A stretch of DNA of 64,000 bases from Enterococcus pallens ATCC BAA-351 (GCF_000407485.1 NZ_ASWD01000003.1:682001-746000); one strand, 5' to 3'; numbered from the stretch's first letter, positions 8,664-16,987 are shown. Made by a program: numbers and translations. The notes: generated by a model not told the origin, from the letters alone.

Positions 8664-9633
8664 TTATAAGTTCGCCGAACCTTACAACGAACCATTTGAG
8701 CGTGTTATTCAATACAAACGAGGAATAGGTTATGATTATGGCGACTGCTATGTTGGTTTTTATAGACGAATTGCAAAATTTCTCAGTCAGTTTAAACCAA
8801 CGAAACCAATTATTACACAGGAAATGTATGAGAAATGGTGCGAACAAACTGACAATGAAGGAAAAGTCTACCATAACATGCGAATCAAAGTACTCTGTGA
8901 TATTTGTCATATATTAACTGACATGGGTTATCCAAATATTTATATTGATCCATTTGAACCGAGATACCTGAAAAGCTCTTTTGTCCCTTACATTTTTACT
9001 CACGAGGAGATTATCCGTCTATTTGATAATCTAAAAAAGATCGTCAATCAAAAGGATTATTCAAATGATGCGTTTACCTTATTATTCATTTTGTACTACT
9101 CTTGTGGTCTGCGTCGCTCCGAAGGACTGCATTTACGGAAAAAACATTGTAAAGTGGATCAAGGGATTATTGAAATCATTGATTCTAAAAATCATATAAG
9201 TCGAATCATTCCATTATCTGATAGTGTGCATGCACAATTACAAAGCTATATGACCTCTTACAGTTCCCACTTAGAACCTAACCAATTCATTTTTCATCAC
9301 CCGAATTCTTATGACGAACATTATTCTATAGGGTCTCTATATCGTAGATATAGGAAACTACTAGTAGACTCTTACATTCCATATCGACAGGGCGGTAATT
9401 TACCTCGAATTCATGACTTACGTCATACGTTTGCCATTCATGCGCTTGAAAAGGCAGAAAAAGAAGGAATTGATCTTTATGCCGCACTTCCTTTATTGTC
9501 TGTTTATTTAGGACATGAACACCTGACTCAAACTGAAAACTATTTACGACTAACCGTTCAGCAACATAAAAATGTGAGCACAAAAGTGAAAAAGTATATC
9601 GGTAACTTGTTCTATCAAGGAGAGGAAGATTGA
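8650..9633 (+). CDS. Tyrosine recombinase 2 of the trio (RitB position)
   Basis: A 327-residue recombinase with a complete active site: Arg155 (CGLRRSE), Lys180 (DSKNH), His255-x-x-Arg258 (HDLRHT), His289 (LGHEH) and Tyr298 (TENYL). Its start overlaps the end of the first recombinase and is preceded by TTGGAGGTGCC, so it belongs to the same operon. The N-terminal domain (YKRGIGYDYGD, about residues 22-32) differs from the other two proteins, consistent with the three having non-redundant roles, as proposed for RIT elements. Confidence 0.92.
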   Translation: MSFYNYKFAEPYNEPFERVIQYKRGIGYDYGDCYVGFYRRIAKFLSQFKPTKPIITQEMYEKWCEQTDNEGKVYHNMRIKVLCDICHILTDMGYPNIYIDPFEPRYLKSSFVPYIFTHEEIIRLFDNLKKIVNQKDYSNDAFTLLFILYYSCGLRRSEGLHLRKKHCKVDQGIIEIIDSKNHISRIIPLSDSVHAQLQSYMTSYSSHLEPNQFIFHHPNSYDEHYSIGSLYRRYRKLLVDSYIPYRQGGNLPRIHDLRHTFAIHALEKAEKEGIDLYAALPLLSVYLGHEHLTQTENYLRLTVQQHKNVSTKVKKYIGNLFYQGEED

Positions 9634-9634
9634 C

Positions 9635-10639
9635 ATGCATGGCTTTTCATTTTATGTGATGAATTATTTTTCAAGTTATTTAACTAAATTCTTAGGTTGC
9701 TCAAAAAAGACTATTGAATCTTATCGAGACACTTTCGTGCTCTTTTTTGACTATTTAGCAACGCACGAAAGAATTACTTCTGACAACATAAAGCTAGAAG
9801 ATTTTAATGAAGCAATCGTTGAAAGGTTCCTCAACTATTTAGAAGAAAATCGTGGAAATAGTATCAATACAAGAAATCAACGCTTAGGTTGCTTAAAAAG
9901 TTTTGCGAATTATTTAAAACGAAAAGAGTTTGCCTTTTTGAGTCAATGGGAAAGAATAACAGACATTCCTAGCAAAAAAAAGATCACTCAACAAATAGCA
10001 TATTTAACAATAAAAGAGTTAAAAATACTTTTATCTATGCCTGATAATACTACTAAAAAGGGGCGCAGAGAAAAGGCGTTATTATCCTTTATGTATGATA
10101 CAGGCTGTCGCGTTCAAGAGATAATTGAGACCCAAATATGTAATATTCGCTTTTCTTCGCCACCTTCAGTGGAGGTTCTTGGAAAAGGCGCTAAATATCG
10201 TCAAATACCTTTTTCATTAGAAGTCCGTGACTTACTGAGGGAATACCTTAAAGATCAAAATCTGAATATTTCTTCAGAACAATACGTCTTTCGAAATAAT
10301 GTAAATAAGAAATTGACCCGAGCAGGCGTCCAGTATATATTGGATAAAAATATCCAAAAAGCTCGACAGGAGAATCCACACTTATTTCTCAAAAAAATTT
10401 CCAACCATAGTTTGAGGCATAGTAAAGCCATGCATTTGTTGGAAGCTGGGGTTAATTTGATTTATATCCGAGATTTATTAGGACATGCCTCAGTGAATAC
10501 GACAGAAATTTATGCAAGGGTAAACCCAGAAATAAAGCGAAGGATATTGGAAAAAAACTATTCAGAAGTTCATTCTGATACAAAGTATACGGACGAAAAA
10601 AAATCAGAATTGGTTGAATGGTTGAAAACTTCACTTTAG
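9635..10639 (+). CDS. Tyrosine recombinase 3 of the trio (RitC position)
   Basis: A 334-residue XerC/D-like recombinase. The phage-integrase SAM-like domain (KTIESYRDTF, about 25-34) is followed by the catalytic set Arg159 (TGCRVQE), Lys184 (GKGAKYR), His258-x-x-Arg261 (HSLRHS), His284 (LGHAS) and Tyr293 (TEIYAR). It starts one base after the stop of recombinase 2 behind AAGGAGAGGAAG. Its stop codon TAG (10637-10639) abuts an element-end motif (TTATGTAAAG), so the gene and right-end recombination sites are packed together. Confidence 0.92.
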   Translation: MHGFSFYVMNYFSSYLTKFLGCSKKTIESYRDTFVLFFDYLATHERITSDNIKLEDFNEAIVERFLNYLEENRGNSINTRNQRLGCLKSFANYLKRKEFAFLSQWERITDIPSKKKITQQIAYLTIKELKILLSMPDNTTKKGRREKALLSFMYDTGCRVQEIIETQICNIRFSSPPSVEVLGKGAKYRQIPFSLEVRDLLREYLKDQNLNISSEQYVFRNNVNKKLTRAGVQYILDKNIQKARQENPHLFLKKISNHSLRHSKAMHLLEAGVNLIYIRDLLGHASVNTTEIYARVNPEIKRRILEKNYSEVHSDTKYTDEKKSELVEWLKTSL

Positions 10640-10753
10640 TTATGTAAAGTAAAGAGCATCACGATAGTTGATCTACGGGCACTATTTTGATGTTCTTTAC
10701 ATAACTATTTACTTTTCATAACATCTCTTATGCAAAGCTTTACATAAGAGATG
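10640..10753. repeat. Right end: array of recombinase-site motifs with terminal palindrome
   Basis: Five copies of the TTATGnAAAG motif in 108 bp: 10640-10649 (+), 10695-10704 (-), 10712-10721 (-), 10728-10737 (+) and 10738-10747 (-). The segment 10695-10727 is the inverted copy of the left end. The last two copies form a 32-bp near-perfect palindrome (10722-10753) whose outer arms are CATCTCTTATG and CATAAGAGATG around AAAGCTTT. The right end is thus more complex than the left, as reported for RIT ends. Confidence 0.85.
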
Positions 10754-11404
10754 CAAATCCAGCCTCATGAGTATTTTATCGAACGGTCCCTCTTTTACTT
10801 GTTAGAAGCCTTTCGCAGTTCGTTAGGCAACCAAGAGACCGAGGACTTTATCAAAAGTAACAATTTTTCCGCTCTTCGTCCCGCTTATGGAATTAACATC
10901 ATTGATTTTCACTTATTTGAGCAGGATGGAGCTGCGATTCGCAAGTTTGGCCTGCTGGACTTAAGCTCTCACAAACCACTACCTGCAAGACAAGGTGATG
11001 AACTGCTTATGTTATGCTTCTTCAGTTTGAAAAATAGAAACATTGATCGCAATAGTCCCGCCTATCTTTGGCAGCAGTTTTTCAAAACTGGAGAAGTACC
11101 CGAGGATGCCCCGAATTATTTGAAGGAAGCTCAAAAGAAAACCGACTACTATTCACTTAACGAGGAGGAACAAAAAATGATCATGGATATGAACAAGGCA
11201 AAGATGATAAATGATGCTGTACTTTCAACAGCAGTCAGAAAAGCCCGGGAAGAAGGACGAGAGGAAGTTAAGAAAGTAGCTAAAGCAGAAAAATTGGAAA
11301 TTGCATTGAACTTACTAAAAATCGGCCTCTCGGCAGAGCAAATTGCTGATAGTACTAAATTAACAATTGAAGAAGTGGAAAAGCTTCAAAAGACTCTCGT
11401 TTAG
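10754..11404 (+). pseudogene. Rpn family nuclease/transposase, 3' part (displaced by the element)
   Basis: The remaining 216 codons of the gene begun at 7047. It continues QIQPHEYFIERSLFYLLEAF, which completes the nuclease motif VTIEM-QIQ, and ends with a long charged helix (KAREEGREEVKKVAKAEK) followed by a small C-terminal helical domain typical of Rpn/transposase_31 proteins. An ATG created at the element junction (10751) makes it look like a separate gene, but no ribosome site supports it; the SD-like sequence is absent. It is intact, so precise excision would regenerate a working gene. Confidence 0.85.
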
Positions 11405-11507
11405 TCTGCAGTTAGAATTGAAGGAGCCTGTAACTTTGCTGCTAAGAATTAGCGAGATTTTTTTGAATAAATGTAAATGAGTTATCGAATCACTCAAATC
11501 ATAAATA

Positions 11508-11547
11508 GAAGCCTATTTAGTTCTAGTCTTAGAATTAAGTAGGCTTC
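11508..11547. terminator. Hairpin downstream of the Rpn gene
   Basis: Long inverted repeat GAAGCCTA-t-TTA-g-TTCTA / TAGAAT-taAGTAGGCTTC with only a short loop. No T run follows on the plus strand, so termination there is uncertain; it could serve either strand in this 235-bp gap before the CPBP gene. Confidence 0.45.
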
Positions 11548-11639
11548 CGCGTTTGTACTGACTTCAAACTGGTCTTCTCACCAGTTGCTGCATTGGCAAT
11601 CGTGCACATAGCAATGCTGCTTTACCCTCCGCGTATTTT

Positions 11640-12665
11640 TTATTCAAATTTGGCTACTTGTTCCTCCAGTGTCTCACTTCGATTATTATAATCACGGTAA
11701 AACTTTGTGAAGATCGGCCAGCCGAACAGCAAGAAATTTAATGCCGCGATTGCTGCCACAACTGGAACCACAGCGATGTCTCTTGTCTCTGTACTGGCTG
11801 ATGGAAAGATCGAAACAAGACTATTGTTTAAATAATGCAAAATGATCGGACACCAAATGTTTTGGGTCTTCATGTAAAAATAAGCAAAAAAGATTCCGCT
11901 AATTGTAGTGGAGATAACCTGCATCATCACGCTGAGCAGTGCATCCTCCAACATATTATAATAAAACAGGTTCAACGGCAGATGCCAAATCCCCCACATA
12001 AATCCTAATATAAAAGTCGCCTTAATTGCTCCGAATTTTTTCTGAACCAACGGCAGTAAGTAGTAACGCCACCCGTACTCTTCGCCAAAAAACAAAGCAA
12101 AACTAAGCCAGAAATTTATCATCATAAAAACCAAACGGAATATTGTCTCAGGCATAAACAATTCTTCGGCTAAAATGGTTAGTTGATTACCTAAAAAGTA
12201 GATAATCGTCCTAGTGAAACAAAGTATACAGAACAAAATGCTTATCGGCAGGATATTCTTCCAGGATCTTCCTAGTAAACCATAAGCTTTCAATTTTGTG
12301 TCTTCTTCAAAAACTATCAATAAAAGTAAGACGATCGAACCAATCACACTGATTAAATTAAAAATACTATTCAACTCTTTATTTAAAACAAACACACTCA
12401 ACACCGCACAGAATATCCCAATGACGGTTATTGCAATATAGATAGTGAAAAAGCGCCATGGTATCAACGCTTTATTATTATTTCCAGTAATTACTGCCAA
12501 GATTACACCAGCTGCAGGACACAACATCTGAACGATCACGAAAAGAGTTAAGTCTTTTCCGGTAAAATAGCCATAGGCCATAAAAACCCCCATGATATAC
12601 GGGATTCCATAAGTGATGACTAAAAATCGCTTAAACTGCTGACTAAGGAGTTCAAAAGGTGTCAT
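11640..12665 (-). CDS. CPBP family intramembrane metalloprotease (CAAX protease / Abi)
   Basis: A 341-residue membrane protein with about eight helices. The active-site motifs of the CPBP/Rce1-like family are complete: Glu195-Glu196-x-x-x-Arg200 (GEEYGWRYY), His228 in GIWHLPLN, and the late H-Y-L-N-N. Bacterial members process or confer immunity to bacteriocins or modify membrane proteins; the substrate is unknown here. The ATG has AGGGAAAGGG upstream. It is a monocistronic gene with no bacteriocin gene visible nearby. Confidence 0.88.
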   Translation of the reverse strand: MTPFELLSQQFKRFLVITYGIPYIMGVFMAYGYFTGKDLTLFVIVQMLCPAAGVILAVITGNNNKALIPWRFFTIYIAITVIGIFCAVLSVFVLNKELNSIFNLISVIGSIVLLLLIVFEEDTKLKAYGLLGRSWKNILPISILFCILCFTRTIIYFLGNQLTILAEELFMPETIFRLVFMMINFWLSFALFFGEEYGWRYYLLPLVQKKFGAIKATFILGFMWGIWHLPLNLFYYNMLEDALLSVMMQVISTTISGIFFAYFYMKTQNIWCPIILHYLNNSLVSIFPSASTETRDIAVVPVVAAIAALNFLLFGWPIFTKFYRDYNNRSETLEEQVAKFE

Positions 12666-12838
12666 TTTAGCCCTTTCCCTTCAATTTTTCAAACTAGACC
12701 GAACGCCTGACTATTTTGCCAGATAAAGAAATTCATTCCTGCTAACTACTAATTCAGGTCATCGTTTCTGACTCTCAGTTTCCCTTAGATGGATCAAAAT
12801 CTAACCAAACAATATCCATTTATCTGAGATAACTCATC

Positions 12839-13072
12839 TTAGCTTTCATCTCCTTCAAATCTCATCGTATCCCATATTTGATCTTCTGAAGTTACAGAAT
12901 TTCTAAACCCTGCCAAATCTTCAGTGTTCTCAAAAATATCCATCTTTCTCAGTTTCAATATGTATGAGTACCCAACTTTTATAATTGTAAATCTTTCTCC
13001 TGCTTCTCGAGCGACAGCATTTGGAAAATTTATCCCTATTGAATTTCCTATTTTTCTAGCTGCTGTTTCCAT
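12839..13072 (-). CDS. MazE/PemI-like antitoxin (AbrB/SpoVT fold), orphan
   Basis: A 77-residue protein beginning METAARKIGNSIGINFPNAV, the swapped-hairpin AbrB/MazE DNA-binding motif, followed by a short acidic tail (MRFEGDES) of the kind that binds a MazF toxin. AAGAGGCTGATG precedes the start. No mazF/pemK reading frame follows: the next 170 bp (12666-12838) hold no gene and the CPBP gene comes next. It is therefore either an orphan regulator, the remains of a TA pair, or an antitoxin for a toxin elsewhere. Confidence 0.75.
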   Translation of the reverse strand: METAARKIGNSIGINFPNAVAREAGERFTIIKVGYSYILKLRKMDIFENTEDLAGFRNSVTSEDQIWDTMRFEGDES

Positions 13073-13142
13073 TTTTCATCAGCCTCTTGTTAAATTAAGT
13101 TTAACATCATTTAGCAAACTTATCCCCATAAATCGCCACAAA

Positions 13143-13175
13143 AAAACTGCTTCTCCCTAAAGAAAAAGCAGTTTT
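13143..13175 (-). terminator. dps terminator
   Basis: AAAACTGCTT / AAGCAGTTTT stem with a 13-base loop; on the minus strand it ends in a run of T residues, immediately after the dps stop codon. Confidence 0.8.
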
Positions 13176-13183
13176 CATTTCTA

Positions 13184-13651
13184 TTATGCGTCAATACCAG
13201 GTGCTTTGCCAAGCTTAGCTTGCAGCATCCAAATTTTCTTTTCAATATCGGTTTTGAAAGCAATGAAGATATCTTGTGTGCTGTCGTCGCCTTCTTCACC
13301 AGAAACGTCAATTCCTTTTTGGTAAAGATCAGCTAAGTAACGGTAATCTTCTACTAACACTTCCATACGTTCAGGAATAGTTCGATCCCAGCTGCCAACT
13401 TCATCTTTAATGCCAGTATTGTCTGCCCATTCACGCAAAGTCGAATAAGGTGAGCCATCTAGCGTAATCAACCGTTCAGAAATCACATCTAGCTGATCAT
13501 TAATTTCATCCATATAATCATCCATTAATGGGTGCAAAGTTAAAAATTCAGGGCCTCTCATATACCAGTGCGTTTGGTGAATGACTGTACTCATTTGACT
13601 TAAATCAGCGACCAATTGGTTCAAGACTTCTTTTGTTTTTCCATATTTCAT
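13184..13651 (-). CDS. dps: Dps family ferritin-like DNA/iron-binding protein
   Basis: A 155-residue four-helix ferritin-like protein. The inter-subunit ferroxidase ligands are visible: His in HQTHWYMRG (about residue 28), His40 in TLHPLMDDYMDEINDQLD with following Asp and Glu, the classic Dps signature. It assembles into a dodecamer that oxidises and stores iron and protects DNA from peroxide. The gene stands alone with its own promoter (TTGCAT-17-TATACT) and terminator, and a Fur/PerR-like 7-1-7 box lies upstream, so peroxide or iron control is likely. Confidence 0.93.
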   Translation of the reverse strand: MKYGKTKEVLNQLVADLSQMSTVIHQTHWYMRGPEFLTLHPLMDDYMDEINDQLDVISERLITLDGSPYSTLREWADNTGIKDEVGSWDRTIPERMEVLVEDYRYLADLYQKGIDVSGEEGDDSTQDIFIAFKTDIEKKIWMLQAKLGKAPGIDA

Positions 13652-13685
13652 GATTTATCCCTCACTTCTTTTTGTTTACTCATTA

Positions 13686-13743
13686 AGTATATCTTAAGGG
13701 AAGGGGGAATGCAATAATTAAGATCAATTAATAATTATTATCA
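13686..13743 (-). promoter_or_regulatory. dps promoter with PerR/Fur-like box
   Basis: On the minus strand: TTGCAT (13714-13709), 17 bp, TATACT (13691-13686), about 35 bp before the start codon. Upstream of the -35, TGATAATAATTATTA (13743-13729) matches the Fur 7-1-7 consensus TGATAATNATTATCA at all but one position and the PerR box at all but two. Which regulator binds cannot be told from sequence. Confidence 0.6.
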
Positions 13744-13750
13744 ACTGGCT

Positions 13751-13784
13751 AAAAAAGCACCTCTCTTAAAATAAGAGAAGTGCT
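13751..13784 (-). terminator. Terminator of the fructose-6-phosphate aldolase gene
   Basis: AGCAC-c-TCTCTTA / TAAGAGA-a-GTGCT with an AAA loop; the minus strand continues into a T6 run, 16 bp after the stop codon. Confidence 0.85.
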
Positions 13785-13799
13785 ATAGAATTCATCGGT

Positions 13800-14480
13800 T
13801 TAAATAGAAGCTAAATTAGTGTCAGCACCATAAACGGCTTCCCAATCAGCAGTAAAGTCATCAACGGCTTGGCCAATTGAAGGCATTGCTAAGGCTTGTT
13901 GAATAATGTCGACACCCATGGTAGCTGCTTGACTGCCGCTTTCTAGAGCTGCATTCACTTGACCAGCGTTTTTAAAGCTGGCTGCCACAATTTTGGTTTC
14001 GCTGTCAGTACGTTCAATTTCCTGAGCCATTTCAAAAATTGCTTCACGAGGATCAATTCCCATATTTTCCATTCGGTTGAAGTATGGCGCGATATAATCT
14101 GCTCCGGCTGCAATCGCCAAGTATGCTTGAAATTTAGTATAAATCGCTGTGGCAGTCACGTTGACACCGCGACGCTTTAATTCTTTAATTACCTTTAAAC
14201 CAACCTCACTAACTGGAACTTTAATAAACACTTTTTGGTCAATTTTATTTAAGATCGTCTCAGCATCCTTGATCATGCCGTCGTAATCCTTCGCTACTAC
14301 CTGTACATGCAGGGAACGGCTTTCGCCGATGATGCTGCGAATTTCCTTCATATGATCGAAAAAGGCTACCTTACCTTCCTTTTTAACGATAGAGGGATTG
14401 GAAGTCACCCCTACTACTGGTAAAATTTCCACATACTTTTTAATGTCAGCGATATTTGCTGTATCTAACATAAATTCCAT
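13800..14480 (-). CDS. fsa: Transaldolase-like fructose-6-phosphate aldolase
   Basis: A 226-residue small transaldolase/FSA-type class I aldolase. MEFMLDTANI, TSNPSIVKKEG and the Schiff-base lysine Lys87 in VFIKVPVS are all as in the family, as is GADYIAPYFNRMENMG. FSA enzymes cleave fructose 6-phosphate to dihydroxyacetone and glyceraldehyde 3-phosphate, while TalC members have transaldolase activity; the two cannot be separated here with certainty. It lies downstream of a SorC-type sugar regulator on the same strand, 150 bp away, suggesting sugar-phosphate-responsive expression. Confidence 0.88.
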   Translation of the reverse strand: MEFMLDTANIADIKKYVEILPVVGVTSNPSIVKKEGKVAFFDHMKEIRSIIGESRSLHVQVVAKDYDGMIKDAETILNKIDQKVFIKVPVSEVGLKVIKELKRRGVNVTATAIYTKFQAYLAIAAGADYIAPYFNRMENMGIDPREAIFEMAQEIERTDSETKIVAASFKNAGQVNAALESGSQAATMGVDIIQQALAMPSIGQAVDDFTADWEAVYGADTNLASI

Positions 14481-14630
14481 TCTGATACGCTCCTTTATGA
14501 TTTATTCTACGTATCTAGCATAGCACCTGTTGACGGCAGGAACAGTATCTTTTTAAGAAAAAGTAGAAAAAGCTTGATTTAGCAAGCATTTTTTAGGCTA
14601 ACAACTTAAAAATCGCACAAATGTGCAAAT

Positions 14631-15605
14631 TTATTCTATTTTACTACTTATGCCTTCTTCAGTAATCCGCAAAATTTCTTGAGCAGTTTCCTGATCGGTA
14701 ATCAACGTATTTAGATAGCCTTGCTTTAACAGTGGGACAATCGAACGAGCTTTGGCAGTGCCACGAGCAATCCCTACCGATTGAGGAATCTCAGCCAATG
14801 TCTCTAACGGCAACCCAATTGTTCGTTGATCCAGCTTCCCCTTCAACAGCTTGCCATGCCGATCATAAAAGCGGCAGCAGCAATCTCCAATAGCTTCCCG
14901 CAGACGCAGCTCCTCGTAATCCTCTTCGGTTAACAAATCTCGCCACTGACTTTTTTTGTAGCTTAATGGACCGCCTATCCCCACAATCGCCATATCTAAT
15001 TGCTGCCAATATTCTCGCAGCTCCTGAAAGTATTTCGATTGAAAAATCCCTTTAGCTAGTTGCTTCGTTTCTTGAGTGACCGTCGCATTAACAAAAACGC
15101 TGTGACCGTTAAGCTTGCGAGCCAGCTCATAAACCAATGTATTCACGTGGTAACGGGAATTAATGTGGCTTGGACCGCCTACAATCGGCACAATTGTCGC
15201 ATTATTTACCGATTTAGCCTCTAAATGACTGACTGTATTTCCCACACTTTCACCCCAAGAAACCCCAATCACACACTCATCCGTTAACTGGCGGCGCAAC
15301 CAGCTAGCAGCTGTTTTCGCTAAGCTTTCTTCCTTTTCTTCAGCACTCATGCCAGCTTCAACGGGCGCAATTTCGATATGCTTCAGCTGATAGATCTTTT
15401 TCAGCTGGTCCTCCAGTGAGAAAAGTGTTGGATCAAAATGATTAATGGTAATTTCAACAATACCTAATTGCTTGGCTTGGGCCAGCATACGACTAACCGT
15501 TGTCCGATAAATTTTCAATTCCTTGGCAATTTGGGCCTGAGTAAAATCCTGTTGATAGTACATATAGGCCACCTTTGCCAATAATTTCTTCTTTTCTTCC
15601 TTCAT
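14631..15605 (-). CDS. SorC/DeoR-type sugar-binding transcriptional regulator
   Basis: A 324-residue protein: an N-terminal helix-turn-helix (QDFTQAQIAKELKIYRTTVSRML, about residues 19-41) and a long C-terminal sugar-phosphate-binding domain of the SorC/CggR/DeoR type, with the phosphate-binding GVSWGES near residue 114 and VGIGGP near 207. These regulators sense phosphorylated sugars. Its only plausible local target is the aldolase gene downstream, whose promoter must lie in the 150-bp gap 14481-14630. CGGCTCC-type weak ribosome site upstream of ATG 15605. Confidence 0.88.
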   Translation of the reverse strand: MKEEKKKLLAKVAYMYYQQDFTQAQIAKELKIYRTTVSRMLAQAKQLGIVEITINHFDPTLFSLEDQLKKIYQLKHIEIAPVEAGMSAEEKEESLAKTAASWLRRQLTDECVIGVSWGESVGNTVSHLEAKSVNNATIVPIVGGPSHINSRYHVNTLVYELARKLNGHSVFVNATVTQETKQLAKGIFQSKYFQELREYWQQLDMAIVGIGGPLSYKKSQWRDLLTEEDYEELRLREAIGDCCCRFYDRHGKLLKGKLDQRTIGLPLETLAEIPQSVGIARGTAKARSIVPLLKQGYLNTLITDQETAQEILRITEEGISSKIE

Positions 15606-15696
15606 ACATCCGGCTCCTTTTCTTCACTATAGCAAAAAACTCATTTACCCACTAGCAAAAATTCGGTATGATTTGAAGGAATGGAGGCGATCATGA

Positions 15697-16173
15697 ATGC
15701 CAGTTAAAAAAATCGAAGACTATTTCTCAACCTATGACATGGCTGATCAAATTATTGAATTTGAAGTATCCAGTGCGACAGTCGAGCTAGCAGCAAAAGC
15801 GTTAAATTGTGCCCCAGAGCGTATCGCAAAAACTTTATCCTTTAAATTAAAGAAAAGCGATCGGGTCCTATTGATTGTAGCCGCGGGTGATGCAAAGGTG
15901 GATAACGCAAAGTACAAGCAAACCTTTGGCGAACGTGCCTTGATGCTTAAGCCTGACGAGGTAGAAGGAAAAATTGGTCATCCGGTAGGCGGAGTCTGTC
16001 CTTTCGCTATTAATGAGGGGGTTGAGGTCTTCCTAGATGAATCCTTGAGGCGATTTGAGACTGTTTTTCCGGCCTGCGGCAGTCCGCAAAGTGCCATTGA
16101 ATTAACCATTCCACAATTGGAGACTTATTCCCGAACAACTAACTGGGTAGATGTCTGCAAAGGCTGGAACTAA
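15697..16173 (+). CDS. YbaK/EbsC family aminoacyl-tRNA deacylase-like protein
   Basis: A 158-residue single-domain YbaK/ProX-like protein. The central GDAKVDNAKYKQTFGERALML and the glycine-rich IGHPVGGVCPFAI (about residues 98-110) are the conserved substrate-binding elements of Cys-tRNA(Pro)/Ala-tRNA(Pro) editing proteins. It would hydrolyse misacylated tRNA in trans. The start ATG at 15697 follows GGAGGCGATCATGA; an out-of-frame ATG lies four bases before it. It is divergent from the SorC regulator and converges on a B3/4-domain gene, another tRNA-editing-related fold. Confidence 0.88.
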   Translation: MPVKKIEDYFSTYDMADQIIEFEVSSATVELAAKALNCAPERIAKTLSFKLKKSDRVLLIVAAGDAKVDNAKYKQTFGERALMLKPDEVEGKIGHPVGGVCPFAINEGVEVFLDESLRRFETVFPACGSPQSAIELTIPQLETYSRTTNWVDVCKGWN

Positions 16174-16179
16174 AACAAC

Positions 16180-16217
16180 GGCAGTCAGAAACCTTGATCG
16201 AAAGGTATCTGACTGCC
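16180..16217. terminator. Bidirectional terminator
   Basis: Stem GGCAGTCAGA-a-ACCTT / AAGGT-a-TCTGACTGCC around a GATCGA loop, lying exactly between two convergent genes. The tails are only moderately T rich (CTATTTAC on plus, GTTGTTTTAG on minus). Confidence 0.75.
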
Positions 16218-16223
16218 TATTTA

Positions 16224-16877
16224 CTAAATCACCGCTTGCTGTATTACCTTGCAATCCTGCAAGTATTTCTCTACAGCTGCTTTAATCTCCTGCTGCATCC
16301 CTGCAACATCCATTTCATTAAACACATAACCAATTAAAATGGCTTGAGTGGTCTCCTCACCGATCATCCCCCGAGTAGAATCCGAAGTCGGACTGCCAAA
16401 AGGACCCTCTGCATCTTTGAGTACCAGCAAATTTTCGATATTTACCGCTTTTTTGCCGATTCCTGCATAGCTTTCGCCAGCTTCACCCACAGTTAAAGTG
16501 ATTTCATCACCAATTTTGGCTAAATCATAGCTGCCAAATGGCAATTTGTACAGCAAAGAGAAATAATTGTTTACATCTACTAGATCATTGATTTGGTACA
16601 AGCCCTTTTTCTGGATCACTCGACGCCACAAACTGTCAGAGGATGGTCGGAAACGTGCCGGATCCTTGCCTAGCGCGCGATAGGCTTTCTTGGTGGCAAT
16701 CATTTTCTCGTTGTCCTTAATCATCTCAATAGTATCTTCTGCTTCAATTTTCGCAATTAACGGATTCAGCAAGCTTTCCCAAATTGCTTCGCTGTAAGCT
16801 CTGTTAGTGAACTCTACAACTGTATAAGCCAGAGAAACTCCCAACTCCTTTAGCCGTTCTTCAACTACTAATTCCAT
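16224..16877 (-). CDS. B3/4 domain protein (PheRS beta editing-domain homologue)
   Basis: A 217-residue stand-alone relative of the B3/B4 domain of phenylalanyl-tRNA synthetase beta chain. The motif PARFRPSSDSLWRRVIQKKGLY (about residues 72-93), then LVDVNNYFSLLYKLPFGSYD and GPFGSPTSDS are typical of free-standing B3/4 proteins. The PheRS domain clears Tyr-tRNA(Phe); the free proteins are presumed to act on aminoacyl-tRNA or amino acids but are poorly characterised. Start has GGGAGGAAGATAC upstream. Confidence 0.82.
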   Translation of the reverse strand: MELVVEERLKELGVSLAYTVVEFTNRAYSEAIWESLLNPLIAKIEAEDTIEMIKDNEKMIATKKAYRALGKDPARFRPSSDSLWRRVIQKKGLYQINDLVDVNNYFSLLYKLPFGSYDLAKIGDEITLTVGEAGESYAGIGKKAVNIENLLVLKDAEGPFGSPTSDSTRGMIGEETTQAILIGYVFNEMDVAGMQQEIKAAVEKYLQDCKVIQQAVI

Positions 16878-16987
16878 GTATCTTCCTCCCTTTTCATTTT
16901 ATTCTAATGGATTTGCCAGAAAATAAAACCCCTAATAGGTTAATTCCTGCAATTTTCGCTATAATATAGAAAAAGGAGATGATTCAA

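Larger units (their letters stand above)
7302..10753 (+). mobile_element. Three-tyrosine-recombinase (RIT-like) element inserted in the Rpn gene
   Basis: A 3452-bp insertion bounded by a 6-bp direct repeat GAGATG (7296-7301 and 10748-10753). Removing the insertion plus one repeat copy fuses codon Met85 of the Rpn gene to CAAATCCAGCC (Gln-Ile-Gln), restoring a 301-codon protein, so the boundaries are well defined. Inside are only three consecutive, overlapping or adjacent genes for tyrosine recombinases and terminal repeats. Three recombinases in a row with inverted terminal repeats is the published definition of recombinase-in-trio (RIT) elements. Tn554 differs in having only two tyrosine recombinases plus the small TnpC. 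No cargo gene is present. Confidence 0.88.

Noticed and set aside
7302-10753. Tn554-family transposon
   Set aside because: Tn554 has two tyrosine recombinases plus a small non-recombinase TnpC and usually cargo; here all three proteins carry a full tyrosine-recombinase active site and there is no cargo.
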